From Flavihumibacter stibioxidans (GTDB taxonomy: Bacteria > Bacteroidota > Bacteroidia > Chitinophagales > Chitinophagaceae): a stretch of DNA of 64,000 nt. The notes under the pieces are model-generated. The model ran no database searches, was not told the DNA's origin, and saw only the letters and a program-made list of their open reading frames with translations. Positions 9,111 through 18,788 of the stretch are shown here, piece after piece (position 1 is the first letter of the stretch; the number at the start of each line of letters is the position of its first letter). The stretch is taken from the NCBI RefSeq assembly GCF_014332695.1, contig NZ_MBUA01000001.1, positions 682,001-746,000 of the forward strand, in the 5' to 3' direction. The position numbers and the translations under genes are program-made.

Positions 9111-10157
9111 ATGAAAAAAATCTTAGTATTCATCCTGCTTGCGGTACTGGCTATTGCAGGCTATATGGCCTGGCTGCTGCTGGGACCCGCCACCGCTTTT
9201 AAAGAAAAACAATTCAACCTGGAAATTCCCACCGGCAGCAATTATGAAGCGGTACAGGAACTGCTTGAAAAAGGCCCTGTCATCAACCATCCGAACTTGT
9301 TCAATTTGGTGGCCAAACAACTGGGCTATCCCGAAAAAGTGAAAGCCGGCCGCTACATCATAAAAAAGGGCTCCAGCCTGCTTTCCATCATCCGAAAACT
9401 GCGCAATGGCCGGCAGGATCCGGTTAACCTGGTTATCACCAAACTGCGCACCAGGGAAGATTTTGCTTCTCTCGCCGGCCGTAAATTCGAATTTGATTCT
9501 GTGAGCTTTCACAGCTACCTGAACAACAACGATTCCCTCCGGCAGTTCGGACTCGATTCCAATACCATAATGGCAGGCATACTGCCCGATACCTATACCT
9601 TTTTCTGGAACACCACCCCCTCCCGAGTATTGCAAAAGATCCTCAGGTCCCGGGATGCATTCTGGACGACCGACCGGCTTGCGAAGGCAAAGAAAAAGGG
9701 ATTTACGCCCGAACAGGTGGTTACCATCGCTTCCATAGTGGAAGAAGAAACGAATAAAAACGATGAGAAGGATACCATTGCGAGCGTCTACATTAACCGC
9801 CTGAACAAGGGCATGAAACTGGGAGCGGACCCCACAGTAAAATTTGCATTACGCGATTTCAGCCTGAAGCGGATATACAACAAACACCTGGCCGTTGAAT
9901 CACCCTGGAATACCTACCGGGTAACAGGATTGCCTCCCGGCCCGATCTGCACACCGCAGAAAGTTACCATTGATGCCGTCCTGAATGCCCCTGCCACCGA
10001 TTACCTGTTTTTTGTAGCCCGTGCAGATTTTTCCGGCTACCATGTCTTCGCTGAAAATTACACGGAACACCTGGTGTACGCCAGGGAATACCAGCAGGCC
10101 CTTGATGCCTATATGAAGAAAAAAAACCAGCCCGAGGATACCGGAAACGGCAATTAA
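9111..10157 (+). CDS. mltG: Endolytic transglycosylase MltG
   Basis: Membrane-anchored lytic transglycosylase that cuts nascent peptidoglycan and is thought to set glycan chain length. From the ATG at 9111 (preceded by AAGGATCC) the protein has 348 residues: one N-terminal TM anchor (4-24), a LysM-like subdomain around 40-105 and the YceG catalytic domain. The catalytic Glu is in ASIVEEET (Glu211, aligned with E. coli Glu218), and the substrate motif GADPTVKFAL and the late SPWNTYR..GLPPGPI segment are intact. An upstream ATG at 9081 would start inside the terminator and is rejected. It is followed 5 nt later by the YihY gene. Confidence 0.95.
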   Translation: MKKILVFILLAVLAIAGYMAWLLLGPATAFKEKQFNLEIPTGSNYEAVQELLEKGPVINHPNLFNLVAKQLGYPEKVKAGRYIIKKGSSLLSIIRKLRNGRQDPVNLVITKLRTREDFASLAGRKFEFDSVSFHSYLNNNDSLRQFGLDSNTIMAGILPDTYTFFWNTTPSRVLQKILRSRDAFWTTDRLAKAKKKGFTPEQVVTIASIVEEETNKNDEKDTIASVYINRLNKGMKLGADPTVKFALRDFSLKRIYNKHLAVESPWNTYRVTGLPPGPICTPQKVTIDAVLNAPATDYLFFVARADFSGYHVFAENYTEHLVYAREYQQALDAYMKKKNQPEDTGNGN

Positions 10158-10162
10158 ACAAC

Positions 10163-11131
10163 ATGACCAAACTCGAACGCATCATACTGAACACTCTGCC
10201 GGTAAGGTTCCTGATCAGCAAGAGCAAGAAGATCGTGCTTCCCGGCTTTGAAGGCCTGCCCCTTTATGATGTGATCGTTTTTTTCATCCGGCAGGTACAG
10301 AAAGTGGGTCTGAACGACCGTGCAGCGGCCATCTCCTTCAACCTGCTGATGGCTATTCCTGCTGCCACGATTTTTCTGTGTACGCTGATCCCCTACATGC
10401 CGTTTTCAAAACAGATCACGACAGAACTTTTATCGCTTACTCACGACCTTACCCCCGACTTAAGCACTTACCTGATCGTAAAAGATTTCCTGGAAGACTT
10501 CCTGGAAACACCCAGAAGCGGTCTGCTCTCCTTCGGTTTCCTGGTAGCTGTATATTATGCCTCCAACGCTGTATTGGGTATCATGCGCACTTTCAATAAA
10601 TCGCTGCTCTATTCCACAAGCAAAAATTTCCTTGAAAACCGCTGGATGGCAGTTAGAATCACGACAGTAATCATCTTTCTGGTATTGCTGGCAATTTTAC
10701 TGATGATGGCTCAGGGCACCCTGCTCAACTGGGTGCTGGATCGTATCAATCTTAATACCCCCATCATTAACTGGCTGGTGAAAAACCTGCGCTGGATTTT
10801 CATAATAGCCCTGGTATATTATACTATTGCCATTATTTACAAATATGGCCCGGCTATCCATGAACGTTGGCAATTGTCCTCGCCGGGAACAATTTTTGCA
10901 ACCGTACTGATCATCATTACTGTTATCATCTTTTCCATCTGGGTAAATAAGTTCAATAATTTTAACAAAGTGTATGGCTCCATCGGTACCATACTGATCC
11001 TGATGTTGCTTACCTATTTCAGTTCCCTGGTACTACTGATTGGATATGAACTGAATGTGAGTATTCATTCGCTGAAAATGATGGCGGCGGAGCGTGAACG
11101 CAAGGAAGCGCATACAGCACACCAGTTGTAA
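10163..11131 (+). CDS. YihY/virulence factor BrkB family membrane protein
   Basis: Polytopic inner-membrane protein, 322 residues, with about six TM helices (near 70-90, 120-140, 160-185, 205-230, 240-265 and 275-300). The family fingerprint is clear: NDRAAAISFNLLMAIPA near the first helix and the C-terminal FNNFNKVYGSIGTILILMLLTYFSSLVLLIGYE-type segment (YGSIGT plus the GxELN end). Once annotated as RNase BN, the family is now known to be a membrane protein of unsettled function. It starts 5 nt after mltG. Confidence 0.92.
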   Translation: MTKLERIILNTLPVRFLISKSKKIVLPGFEGLPLYDVIVFFIRQVQKVGLNDRAAAISFNLLMAIPAATIFLCTLIPYMPFSKQITTELLSLTHDLTPDLSTYLIVKDFLEDFLETPRSGLLSFGFLVAVYYASNAVLGIMRTFNKSLLYSTSKNFLENRWMAVRITTVIIFLVLLAILLMMAQGTLLNWVLDRINLNTPIINWLVKNLRWIFIIALVYYTIAIIYKYGPAIHERWQLSSPGTIFATVLIIITVIIFSIWVNKFNNFNKVYGSIGTILILMLLTYFSSLVLLIGYELNVSIHSLKMMAAERERKEAHTAHQL

Positions 11132-11180
11132 AAAAATACCGAACTTTATGCAGATCCGGTTGCTACCTAAAATGGAACAT

Positions 11181-11783
11181 ATGAAAAGTTTAATCATTCT
11201 TTCCGCCATTGTATTGTCGGCATTTGGCTACAGGGCTCAGACCGATCCCCTGCCAATAGGTTCTCCGATTCCCAAAGCGGAGCTGAAAATGAAAGATGTT
11301 TCCGGAAAACTGGTTTCACTCTCCGATGTCAAAACCGGGAACGGATTGCTGGTAATGTTCAGCTGCAATACCTGTCCCTATGTGGCCAAGAACCAGGCAC
11401 GCACCAGGGCCATTGCAGGTTTTGCCATCCAGAAGAATGTCGGTGTCATTGTCCTGAATTCCAATGAAGGCAGCCGGAATAATGAAGATTCCTACAAAGC
11501 CATGCAGCAATATGCTTATGCGCAACAGTACAACTGGGCCTATTCAGTAGACAGTAACCATGAGCTGGCTGATGCATTCGGTGCTTCACGCACCCCTGAG
11601 GTTTACCTGTTCGACGGCAACGGAAAACTGGTCTACCGGGGAGCAATAGACGATAGTCCGGCAGACGAATCCAAGATCAAAAGGCAGCACCTGAAAGAAG
11701 CTATTAACGAAATGCTTTCCGGCGCGGATATTTCCGTAAAAGAAAGCAGGTCGGTAGGATGCAGTATCAAAAGAAAAGGCTGA
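11181..11783 (+). CDS. Secreted peroxiredoxin-like/thioredoxin-fold protein (PRX-like1 type)
   Basis: Predicted periplasmic redox protein of 200 residues. A signal peptide (1-20, ending FGYRAQ) precedes an AhpC/TSA-like fold beginning with PLPIGSPIPKAELKMKDVSGK. The active-site segment FSCNTCPYVAKN has Cys62 and Cys65, matching the CNxCPYVK motif of the PRX-like1 subfamily, and VIVLNSNEG plus GASRTPEVYLFD (cis-Pro) follow. Substrate unknown. ATGs exist at 11172 and 11181; the second gives the cleaner signal peptide. The annotated start lies 49 nt after the YihY stop. Confidence 0.85.
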   Translation: MKSLIILSAIVLSAFGYRAQTDPLPIGSPIPKAELKMKDVSGKLVSLSDVKTGNGLLVMFSCNTCPYVAKNQARTRAIAGFAIQKNVGVIVLNSNEGSRNNEDSYKAMQQYAYAQQYNWAYSVDSNHELADAFGASRTPEVYLFDGNGKLVYRGAIDDSPADESKIKRQHLKEAINEMLSGADISVKESRSVGCSIKRKG

Positions 11784-11866
11784 TCAACTGGCCGGTCCGG
11801 GCCTTTTACCCGAATATGTCACGGGTAGGACCATGCAAAACCAATGGGGCCGGCAGGGTTCGCAGA

Positions 11867-12343
11867 TTACTTTATCAGTTCCGTAAATGCAAGCCTGATC
11901 TGTGCTTCCGTCATCGGGCGGTTCACGAATTTTCGGTAAGACTTCCTGTTATTTACCCATAAAGTCACGGGTATCGCTCCCTCCCAGCCCGGGTCAATGC
12001 GCGGGCAGAAAGTATCCGCATTGGTCTCATCAAGCCAGAACTGGGTTGCGTTGGTAAACTGCCTGGTCTTCAGAAATGTTTCCACTTTGGCGGGATAGTA
12101 GTCCGGCAGGTCGAGACTCACCAGCACCAGTTCAACGGAATCCTGTTTTTCTGCTGCTGACAGGAAATAAGGCAACTCATCTATACAGGGCTTACAGAAA
12201 GTGGCCCAGAAATTAACCACCAGGGGCCTGGGGCTGGAATTTATATAGGACTCCAGTTCACCAATGGAAATCTTTCTGACTACTTGCCCTGAAACGGTGC
12301 CCAGCAGGAAAAAATACAGTAAAAAACAGAGAATCTGCTTCAT
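11867..12343 (-). CDS. TlpA-like periplasmic thioredoxin-fold protein
   Basis: Exported thiol-disulfide protein of 158 residues. The signal peptide covers about 1-19 (ending GTVSGQ); the thioredoxin fold begins with IGELESYINSS. The active site is WATFCKPCIDELP (Cys50, Cys53), and the family cis-proline stretch is represented by WEGAIPVTLW. TlpA/ResA proteins reduce or isomerise periplasmic disulfides, for example during cytochrome c maturation; the partner is not apparent here. It converges with the peroxiredoxin-like gene and diverges from the AsmA gene. Confidence 0.88.
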   Translation of the reverse strand: MKQILCFLLYFFLLGTVSGQVVRKISIGELESYINSSPRPLVVNFWATFCKPCIDELPYFLSAAEKQDSVELVLVSLDLPDYYPAKVETFLKTRQFTNATQFWLDETNADTFCPRIDPGWEGAIPVTLWVNNRKSYRKFVNRPMTEAQIRLAFTELIK

Positions 12344-12403
12344 ATGCTAAATTAAGCGGTTCTGCCATCAATAACACCACAACAGTTGCGCCGGTTTACC
12401 GTT

Positions 12404-12411
12404 TATCTTTG
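12404..12411 (+). promoter_or_regulatory. Likely -7 element (TATCTTTG) for the AsmA gene
   Basis: TATCTTTG matches the Bacteroidota TAnnTTTG consensus and lies 40 nt before the AsmA ATG. A small inverted repeat GCATGA / TCATGC (12416-12432) follows at the expected transcript start. Confidence 0.5.
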
Positions 12412-12451
12412 CCGGGCATGATATTTTCATGCTTCTATAAAATCTTATACC

Positions 12452-15400
12452 ATGTTGAAAAAAATCCTGGTAATAATCGGTGTTCTGATCCTCCTCCTGG
12501 TGATAGCGGCCATCGCTACGCCCCTACTTTTTGGCGGTAAGCTGAAAGAGCTGGCCAGGCAGGAAATGAACAACCAATTAAAGGCTAAATCCGGATTTGA
12601 TGACGTTTCGGTGTCCTTTTTCCGCCATTTCCCCAAACTATCCGTTGGGCTGCAAAAATTGTATATCACCGGTCCCGAGCAGTTCGCTGCCGATACCCTG
12701 GTCTCGGCTGATCGCATAGATATTGCTGTGAACCTGTTCAGCCTCCTGGGCAGCGGACCGGTTTCGGTGTCGAAAGTAGTGCTCGACAAACCCCGCATTC
12801 ATGCTATCATCGATAAAAACGGGGCGGTGAACTGGGATATCATGAAAGCTTCCGGGGAAGAAACATCCCCAGATACCAGCAGTTCCGGCTTTTCCGTTGA
12901 CCTGAAAGGATATGAAATAATTGATGGCTACCTGCGGTACGATGATGAGGAAGGCAATATGCATGCCCTGGTTACCAACCTGAACCACCAGGGTAGCGGT
13001 AATTTCAGTGCAGATAACTTCCTGCTGAAGACCAGCACAAATGCCGGCTCGGTGAGTTTCGATTACGAGGGCATCCCCTACCTGGTAAAAACCATCACAA
13101 CACTGGATGCCGATTTCGATATTAATACCACCGACAGCAAATACAGTTTCAGCAAGGCCACTGCAAAACTGAATGAACTTGAACTTAATGCCGACGGGTA
13201 TTTCCAGCTTGTAAATGATTCCACCTATGGAATGGACATAAAATTCAGCACCCCTTCCAATGAATTCAGGAGCATTCTTTCACTGGTTCCGTCCGTTTAC
13301 CAGAAAGATTTCAGGGACCTTAAAACCAGTGGCACCGCTGCATTTGACGGATTCGTAAAAGGGATATACAGCACAGGTGTAATGCCCTCCTATGAGGTCA
13401 ATTTATCTGTTAAGGATGGCTTCTTCCAGTACCCCGATCTTCCCCAGCCGGTGCAGGACATCAACCTGAAATTAAGGGCATCTAACGTAGACGGACAACC
13501 GGATAATACGGTGATTGACATTCCGGCCGCCACGCTGAAATTCGGAAAGGAACCCTTTAGTTTCCGGGCCCTGTTTAAAAATCCTGAGACCATTCAATAT
13601 ATTGATGCTGCTGCCAAAGGCAGGCTTGACCTGGGGACGGTTGGGCAGTTCATAAAACTGGAAGAAGGTACCAGGATAGGCGGGCAGGTAAACGCAGATA
13701 TTGAGGCGAAGGGCAACCTGAATGTAGTGATGCAGCAGAAACCCGGCCCCTTCCAGGCAAAGGGACTTATCCAGCTTGTCAACCTGCTCTATGCTTCCAA
13801 AGAATTTCCGCAGCCCATTAAAAATACCAATGCCACCATCAACGTATCGAACCCTGATGGTGTGCCGGATCATACTGTCATCAATATCCCGGCGGGGCAT
13901 GCAGAATTCGGTGAGGATAAAATTGATTTCAGTCTATTACTGACCACCCCTGCTACCGATCCCAATTTTGATGCAACTGCAAAAGGAGGTTTTGATCTCG
14001 CCCGCGTAAAACAGTTCTATGAATTTGAACCGGGCACCAGCCTGGCGGGGCACCTGAACGCGGATGTCCGCATCAAGGGGAAAAAATCAATGATCGACAA
14101 GGAGCAATACGAGGCGATCCAGTCTGGTGGAACGGTGGTGCTGCATAATATCATATACAAGACACCCGAATATCCTGATGGACTGGCGCTGAAGAATGCC
14201 AATTTGAATTTTACACCGAAGGATATTGCCATCAGTAACGCCAATGGCAGCTTCATGCAAACCAATTTTACAGCTTCCGGAAAGATTACCAACGCCATTG
14301 GTTATGCGCTGAAAGATGAACCCCTCAGTGGCAGCATGCAAATGGATGCAGACAGGATCGACCTTAATAAGTGGATGGGCACGCCGGCACCGGATGAGCC
14401 CGAAGCCGCCGGCAGCCAGCCATTTGCCGTACCGGCCAATATCAGGTTCGCGGTGAATGCCGGGGTGGATGAAGTAATCTATGACAAGGTCAGCTACCGT
14501 GATGTAAAAGGCAGCCTGAACATTGCCAATGAAACTGTAACCCTGCAGAACCTTAACATGAATGCGCTGGATGGCAGTATTGGTCTCAGCGGCTCCTACT
14601 CAACCCGTGACAGTAAGACCAAACCTGCCATCAGCCTTGCATACCAGCTGAATAACCTGGACGTAGAGAAAACCTTCAAGGCATTTAATACGGTGAAATT
14701 CCTGATGCCTGTCAGTGGTTTTATTTCCGGTAAACTCAACTCCGGATTAACCGTAAACGGCCGCCTGGGTGAAGGCATGATGCCCGACCTGGCCTCCCTG
14801 AATGGCAATGGCATGATCCTGCTCATAGAAGGTTTCCTGAACAAATTCAAACCGCTGGAAATGCTCGCGGAAAAATTCAGGATCAATGAACTGGAGAAGA
14901 TCAGTGTAAAAGACATCAAACAGTATTTTGAATTCGTGAACGGCAAGGTTCTGGTGAAGCCGTTTACCGTTAGGCTCAAGGACATTGAAATGGAAATCGG
15001 CGGCATGCATGGCTTTGACCAGACGCTCGATTATGTAATCAACCTGAAACTGCCCCGGTCCAAACTGGGAGCGGAAGCCAACCAGTTGGTGAACGGACTG
15101 GTTTCGGAACTTACTAAAAAAGGAGTGCCGGTGCAGATGGGCGAAACCGTTAGCCTGAAAGTGAATATGGGTGGAAGCATTACCAATCCCACCCTGAAAT
15201 ACAACCTGCAGCAATCTTCCGCCAGCCTGGCCACTGAACTGGAAGCCAGGGCCAGGGATATCGCGGCCGAACAGAAGGCAAAAGCCGACAGCCTGGTAGG
15301 CATTGCGCAGAAAAGAGTGAAGGACTCCCTGGATGTACTGAAAAAGCAGGCCGTTCAGGATGCAAAAAAGGCTCTGCAGGACCAGCTTTTCAGCAAAAAA

Positions 15401-15532
15401 GACAGCACGGCTGGGGTGGATACTGCGGCTAAGGCAACGCCAAAAAGGGCTGAAGAAGCAGCAAAAGACATCCTGAAAGATTTATTGAAAAAGAAAAAGA
15501 AAGCGGTCGATACCACCCAAAAACAGCAATAG
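12452..15532 (+). CDS. AsmA family protein
   Basis: Large inner-membrane-anchored, periplasmic protein of 1026 residues. One N-terminal TM helix (about 4-28) is followed by the AsmA N-terminal pattern LKELARQEMNNQL...VSVSFFRHFPKLSV and a long repetitive beta-rich region in which segments such as NVDGQPDNTVIDIPA and NPDGVPDHTVINIPA recur (near 350 and 470), consistent with the repeated beta-groove fold of AsmA/TamB/VPS13-like lipid bridges. The C-terminal AsmA_2 region includes GFLNKFKPLEMLAEKF and a Lys-rich tail (about 920-1026). Family members affect outer-membrane lipid homeostasis; the role here is inferred. It stands alone with its own promoter. Confidence 0.9.
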   Translation: MLKKILVIIGVLILLLVIAAIATPLLFGGKLKELARQEMNNQLKAKSGFDDVSVSFFRHFPKLSVGLQKLYITGPEQFAADTLVSADRIDIAVNLFSLLGSGPVSVSKVVLDKPRIHAIIDKNGAVNWDIMKASGEETSPDTSSSGFSVDLKGYEIIDGYLRYDDEEGNMHALVTNLNHQGSGNFSADNFLLKTSTNAGSVSFDYEGIPYLVKTITTLDADFDINTTDSKYSFSKATAKLNELELNADGYFQLVNDSTYGMDIKFSTPSNEFRSILSLVPSVYQKDFRDLKTSGTAAFDGFVKGIYSTGVMPSYEVNLSVKDGFFQYPDLPQPVQDINLKLRASNVDGQPDNTVIDIPAATLKFGKEPFSFRALFKNPETIQYIDAAAKGRLDLGTVGQFIKLEEGTRIGGQVNADIEAKGNLNVVMQQKPGPFQAKGLIQLVNLLYASKEFPQPIKNTNATINVSNPDGVPDHTVINIPAGHAEFGEDKIDFSLLLTTPATDPNFDATAKGGFDLARVKQFYEFEPGTSLAGHLNADVRIKGKKSMIDKEQYEAIQSGGTVVLHNIIYKTPEYPDGLALKNANLNFTPKDIAISNANGSFMQTNFTASGKITNAIGYALKDEPLSGSMQMDADRIDLNKWMGTPAPDEPEAAGSQPFAVPANIRFAVNAGVDEVIYDKVSYRDVKGSLNIANETVTLQNLNMNALDGSIGLSGSYSTRDSKTKPAISLAYQLNNLDVEKTFKAFNTVKFLMPVSGFISGKLNSGLTVNGRLGEGMMPDLASLNGNGMILLIEGFLNKFKPLEMLAEKFRINELEKISVKDIKQYFEFVNGKVLVKPFTVRLKDIEMEIGGMHGFDQTLDYVINLKLPRSKLGAEANQLVNGLVSELTKKGVPVQMGETVSLKVNMGGSITNPTLKYNLQQSSASLATELEARARDIAAEQKAKADSLVGIAQKRVKDSLDVLKKQAVQDAKKALQDQLFSKKDSTAGVDTAAKATPKRAEEAAKDILKDLLKKKKKAVDTTQKQQ

Positions 15533-15556
15533 TTCTTTTTTTAAGCTTTTCTCCCC

Positions 15557-15564
15557 TATTTTTG
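15557..15564 (+). promoter_or_regulatory. Likely -7 element (TATTTTTG) for hppA
   Basis: TATTTTTG, an exact TAnnTTTG match, 33 nt before the hppA ATG. Transcription would begin just before the 20-bp palindrome at 15574-15593. Confidence 0.55.
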
Positions 15565-15573
15565 CCCACTCTA

Positions 15574-15593
15574 AAATTTTGTTAACAAAATTT
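15574..15593. promoter_or_regulatory. 20-bp perfect palindrome in the hppA leader
   Basis: AAATTTTGTTAACAAAATTT reads the same on both strands and ends 4 nt before the hppA start codon. It could be an operator for a dimeric repressor or an RNA hairpin covering the ribosome landing site. Function is inference; the palindrome itself is exact. Confidence 0.6.
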
Positions 15594-15597
15594 CATT

Positions 15598-18018
15598 ATG
15601 GACAAATTGTTTTACCTGGTTCCGGCAATGGGTGTGATAGGATTACTGTACACCTTTATCAAGTTTGCCTGGGTATCCAAGCAGGATGCAGGTTCCGACC
15701 GCATGAAAGAGATCAGCAACTACATCGCTGAAGGTGCCATGGCCTTCCTGAAGGCCGAATGGAAGATCCTCGGATATTTTGTGGTGATTGTTGGTATTTT
15801 ATTAGGCTTTATGGCCAGCAGGAATGAACATTCCCACTGGAGCATTGCCCTGGCATTTGTAGTAGGAGCCGTATTCAGCGCCCTCGCCGGTTATATCGGC
15901 ATGCGCATTGCAACCAAATCCAATGTGCGTACTGCCCAGGCAGCCCGTACCAGTTTATCAAAAGCATTGAATGTATCCTTCACCGGCGGTTCCGTAATGG
16001 GATTGGGTGTAGCCGGCCTGGCCGTACTCGGACTGGGTGGTCTGTTCATTGTACTGGTGCAGTTTTTTGCACCCGGACTGGCAGCCAATGACCACCTTGT
16101 AGCCAAAGCCATCGAAGTATTGACCGGTTTCTCTCTGGGTGCCGAGTCCATCGCCCTGTTCGCCCGTGTGGGTGGAGGTATCTATACAAAAGCTGCCGAT
16201 GTGGGCGCTGACCTGGTAGGTAAGGTTGAAGCCGGTATTCCGGAAGACGATCCTCGCAACCCCGCCACCATCGCCGATAACGTTGGTGATAATGTAGGTG
16301 ACGTGGCTGGTATGGGTGCCGACCTTTTTGGTTCCTATGTAGCTACCGTTCTGGCTACCATGGTACTGGGACAGGAAACCATCGCCACAGATGCGTTCAA
16401 TGGTTACTCTCCTATCCTGCTTCCCATGCTGATTGCAGGCGTTGGTATCCTTTTCTCTATCGTGGGAACCTGGTTCGTACGCATTTCCGACAATGCCGGC
16501 ATCAGTACCGACGCGGTTCAGAAAGCCCTGAACATGGGCAACTGGGGATCCATCATTTTAACTGCTATCGCATCTTACTTCCTCGTACAATATATTCTTC
16601 CTGATACAACTATGATCCTGCGCGGTTTTGAATTTACCAGCATGGATGTGTTCTATGCAATCCTGGTAGGATTGGTTGTAGGAACCCTTATGAGTATCAT
16701 TACCGAATATTATACCGCCATGGGCAAACGCCCGGTGATGAGCATCATTCGTCAATCCGCCACCGGACACGCTACCAACGTTATTGGTGGTCTGGCCGTT
16801 GGTATGGAATCAACCTTCCTGCCGATCCTGGTGCTTGCGAGTGGCATTTTTGGTTCATATTATTTCGCGGGATTATATGGCGTGGCCATTGCAGCCGCCG
16901 GTATGATGGCTACAACCGCCATGCAGCTGGCTATTGATGCATTTGGTCCCATCGCAGATAATGCCGGTGGAATCGCTGAAATGAGTGAATTGCCCAAAGA
17001 AGTGCGTGAGAAAACCGACGTACTGGATGCAGTGGGTAACACCACTGCCGCAACCGGCAAAGGTTTTGCCATCGCTTCTGCTGCCCTCACCGCCCTGGCC
17101 CTGTTCGCTGCCTTCGTTGGGGTATCCGGAATCAGCGGCATCGATATTTACCATGCCGATGTACTGGCCTGTCTCTTTGTGGGTGCAATGATTCCGTTCA
17201 TTTTCTCCTCCCTTGCCATCCGCGCAGTAGGTGAAGCGGCCATGGCAATGGTTGAAGAAGTTCGCCGCCAGTTTAAGACCATTCCAGGTATCATGGAAGG
17301 AACAGGAAAGCCCGAGTATGACAAGTGTGTGGCTATTTCCACCGATGCATCTATCAAGAAAATGATGCTGCCCGGTGCTATTGCCATCATCTCTCCCCTG
17401 ATCATTGGTTTCCTGTTCGGACCAGAGGCCCTCGGTGGATTCCTCGCCGGTGCTACCGTTAGCGGTGTACTGATGGGAATGTTCCAGAATAACGCAGGTG
17501 GAGCATGGGATAATGCCAAGAAATCTTTTGAGAAAGGCGTTGAGATCAATGGCGAGATGTTCTACAAAAAATCAGAACCCCACAAGGCTTCCGTAACAGG
17601 TGACACTGTTGGCGATCCCTTCAAGGATACTTCCGGACCTTCAATGAACATCCTCATCAAACTGATGAGTATCGTTTCCCTGGTAATTGCCCCAACGCTT
17701 GCAGACCTGCACAATACCAGGGCTGAATCCGGTGCAGCTAAAGTGGAGAAGAAAATGGAAATCAGGGTTACTGCACAGAATTCTGGCGACGCTGCCGTTC
17801 AGATTGCCGGAACCGATGCCGACAAAGCCCTGAATGAGTTCATTGCCACCCTGCAAAAGGACGGTTTTAGCCAGAATGGAGCCCTGTCCGTTGATTTCAA
17901 AGGCGGTAAGCTGACCATCAACGGAACTGAGCAACCTGCCGATGTAGTTAAGAAATATGAAAACTTTCTTAAATCAGGCCAGGAAATTTCCTTTTCAATT
18001 AATGTAGATGAGAAATAA
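15598..18018 (+). CDS. hppA: Membrane-bound ion-pumping pyrophosphatase with C-terminal extension
   Basis: Integral membrane enzyme that uses PPi hydrolysis to pump Na+ and/or H+. The 806 residues contain about 16 TM helices and the mPPase signature [11 protein letters not shown] (201-211) with [17 protein letters not shown] following, plus the second acidic cluster near residues 440-460. [10 protein letters not shown] near 479-488 has Ala where K+-independent enzymes have Lys, which indicates the K+-dependent class, the class that includes all known Na+ pumps; Na+ specificity is inferred. After the last TM helix (about 680-705) a soluble tail of about 90 residues (715-806) is added, which usual mPPases lack: [32 protein letters not shown] and a short beta-rich end. 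Own promoter and terminator: monocistronic. Confidence 0.96.
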   Translation: MDKLFYLVPAMGVIGLLYTFIKFAWVSKQDAGSDRMKEISNYIAEGAMAFLKAEWKILGYFVVIVGILLGFMASRNEHSHWSIALAFVVGAVFSALAGYIGMRIATKSNVRTAQAARTSLSKALNVSFTGGSVMGLGVAGLAVLGLGGLFIVLVQFFAPGLAANDHLVAKAIEVLTGFSLGAESIALFARVGGGIYTKAADVGADLVGKVEAGIPEDDPRNPATIADNVGDNVGDVAGMGADLFGSYVATVLATMVLGQETIATDAFNGYSPILLPMLIAGVGILFSIVGTWFVRISDNAGISTDAVQKALNMGNWGSIILTAIASYFLVQYILPDTTMILRGFEFTSMDVFYAILVGLVVGTLMSIITEYYTAMGKRPVMSIIRQSATGHATNVIGGLAVGMESTFLPILVLASGIFGSYYFAGLYGVAIAAAGMMATTAMQLAIDAFGPIADNAGGIAEMSELPKEVREKTDVLDAVGNTTAATGKGFAIASAALTALALFAAFVGVSGISGIDIYHADVLACLFVGAMIPFIFSSLAIRAVGEAAMAMVEEVRRQFKTIPGIMEGTGKPEYDKCVAISTDASIKKMMLPGAIAIISPLIIGFLFGPEALGGFLAGATVSGVLMGMFQNNAGGAWDNAKKSFEKGVEINGEMFYKKSEPHKASVTGDTVGDPFKDTSGPSMNILIKLMSIVSLVIAPTLADLHNTRAESGAAKVEKKMEIRVTAQNSGDAAVQIAGTDADKALNEFIATLQKDGFSQNGALSVDFKGGKLTINGTEQPADVVKKYENFLKSGQEISFSINVDEK

Positions 18019-18058
18019 CTCCTACATTTGTACCAGAAACTAATCAGATCCAAATACC

Positions 18059-18093
18059 AAAAGTCCCGACGTGTCTACGCCGGGGCTTTTTGT
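18059..18093 (+). terminator. Rho-independent terminator after hppA
   Basis: Stem of about 13 bp with two mismatches (AAAAGTCCCGACG / CGCCGGGGCTTTT) and a 6-nt loop, followed by T residues. Confidence 0.85.
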
Positions 18094-18158
18094 TTTAAGG
18101 CAATCGCTGAGGCATCAGATGGTTTATTCCGGATGTCAACCGGTTAGCAATGCCGTCT

Positions 18159-18653
18159 TCATTGACCTGGAATGACAGGTTCATTATCTCCCCCGCAATT
18201 TCCAATAACCCTGTTCAGCAAATCTTTTAATATATCAAGGTTGACTTGTGTGATCCCCCGCAAAGCCTGCTGCCGGTTTTCGATTGCCCGCGGCAGAACT
18301 GCTTCAATTAGTTCTTCGGCGCTGGGCGAAAGAATCAGTTCAGACTGACGGCTATCTTCCTGGTGGTTGGTCCGGAATATCAAGCCCTTTATCACCAGGG
18401 TCCTGATGATCCGGGTGATGGCGGCCCGGTCCAGGAAGACAGATTCCGCAATCTGCTGCTGGGTGAATCCCGGATTATCATAGACCATTTTCATGACAAG
18501 GAGCTGGTCGAGGGTAAAATCCCCAAACTCCCGGGCAAAATGTTGCTGGGCATAATCACGGTAAGAATGAATTGATTTTTCCAAAAGGTAGAAAAAGGAG
18601 GCGCATTCATTTTCCTCTTTCCATTCTTTTTGCCTGATGTCGATTTTTTCCAT
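18159..18653 (-). CDS. MarR family transcriptional regulator
   Basis: Winged-helix repressor of 164 residues, cytoplasmic and presumably dimeric. The DNA-binding core is visible as FTLDQLLVMKMVYDNPGFTQ, then QQIAESVFLDRAAITRIIRT (recognition helix) and the wing LIFRTNHQEDSRQSEL. The final LSPSAEELIEAVLP helix is part of the dimer interface. It is transcribed away from the BlaI gene, and a perfect 12-bp palindrome 20 nt upstream of its start is a likely autoregulatory operator. Ligand unknown. Confidence 0.9.
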   Translation of the reverse strand: MEKIDIRQKEWKEENECASFFYLLEKSIHSYRDYAQQHFAREFGDFTLDQLLVMKMVYDNPGFTQQQIAESVFLDRAAITRIIRTLVIKGLIFRTNHQEDSRQSELILSPSAEELIEAVLPRAIENRQQALRGITQVNLDILKDLLNRVIGNCGGDNEPVIPGQ

Positions 18654-18672
18654 TTATTTGATACAACAACGT

Positions 18673-18684
18673 TTGATATATCAA
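18673..18684. promoter_or_regulatory. Candidate MarR operator TTGATATATCAA
   Basis: Perfect 12-bp palindrome in the divergent MarR/BlaI intergenic region, 20 nt upstream of the MarR start. Size, AT content and place are typical of MarR-family operators; binding is inferred. Confidence 0.5.
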
Positions 18685-18788
18685 TATTATAAAGTATTTT
18701 GATTTTCTGCTGGTTGTTATCCAATTTTTAAAGGGTGTTAACTTTTATTTACGAAATCAATCGTATATTCGGCAACAAATCCCCCGTC

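Noticed and set aside
12416-12432. GCATGA / TCATGC inverted repeat as an operator or terminator
   Set aside because: Six-base arms are expected by chance at this frequency; no T tract and no second copy seen.
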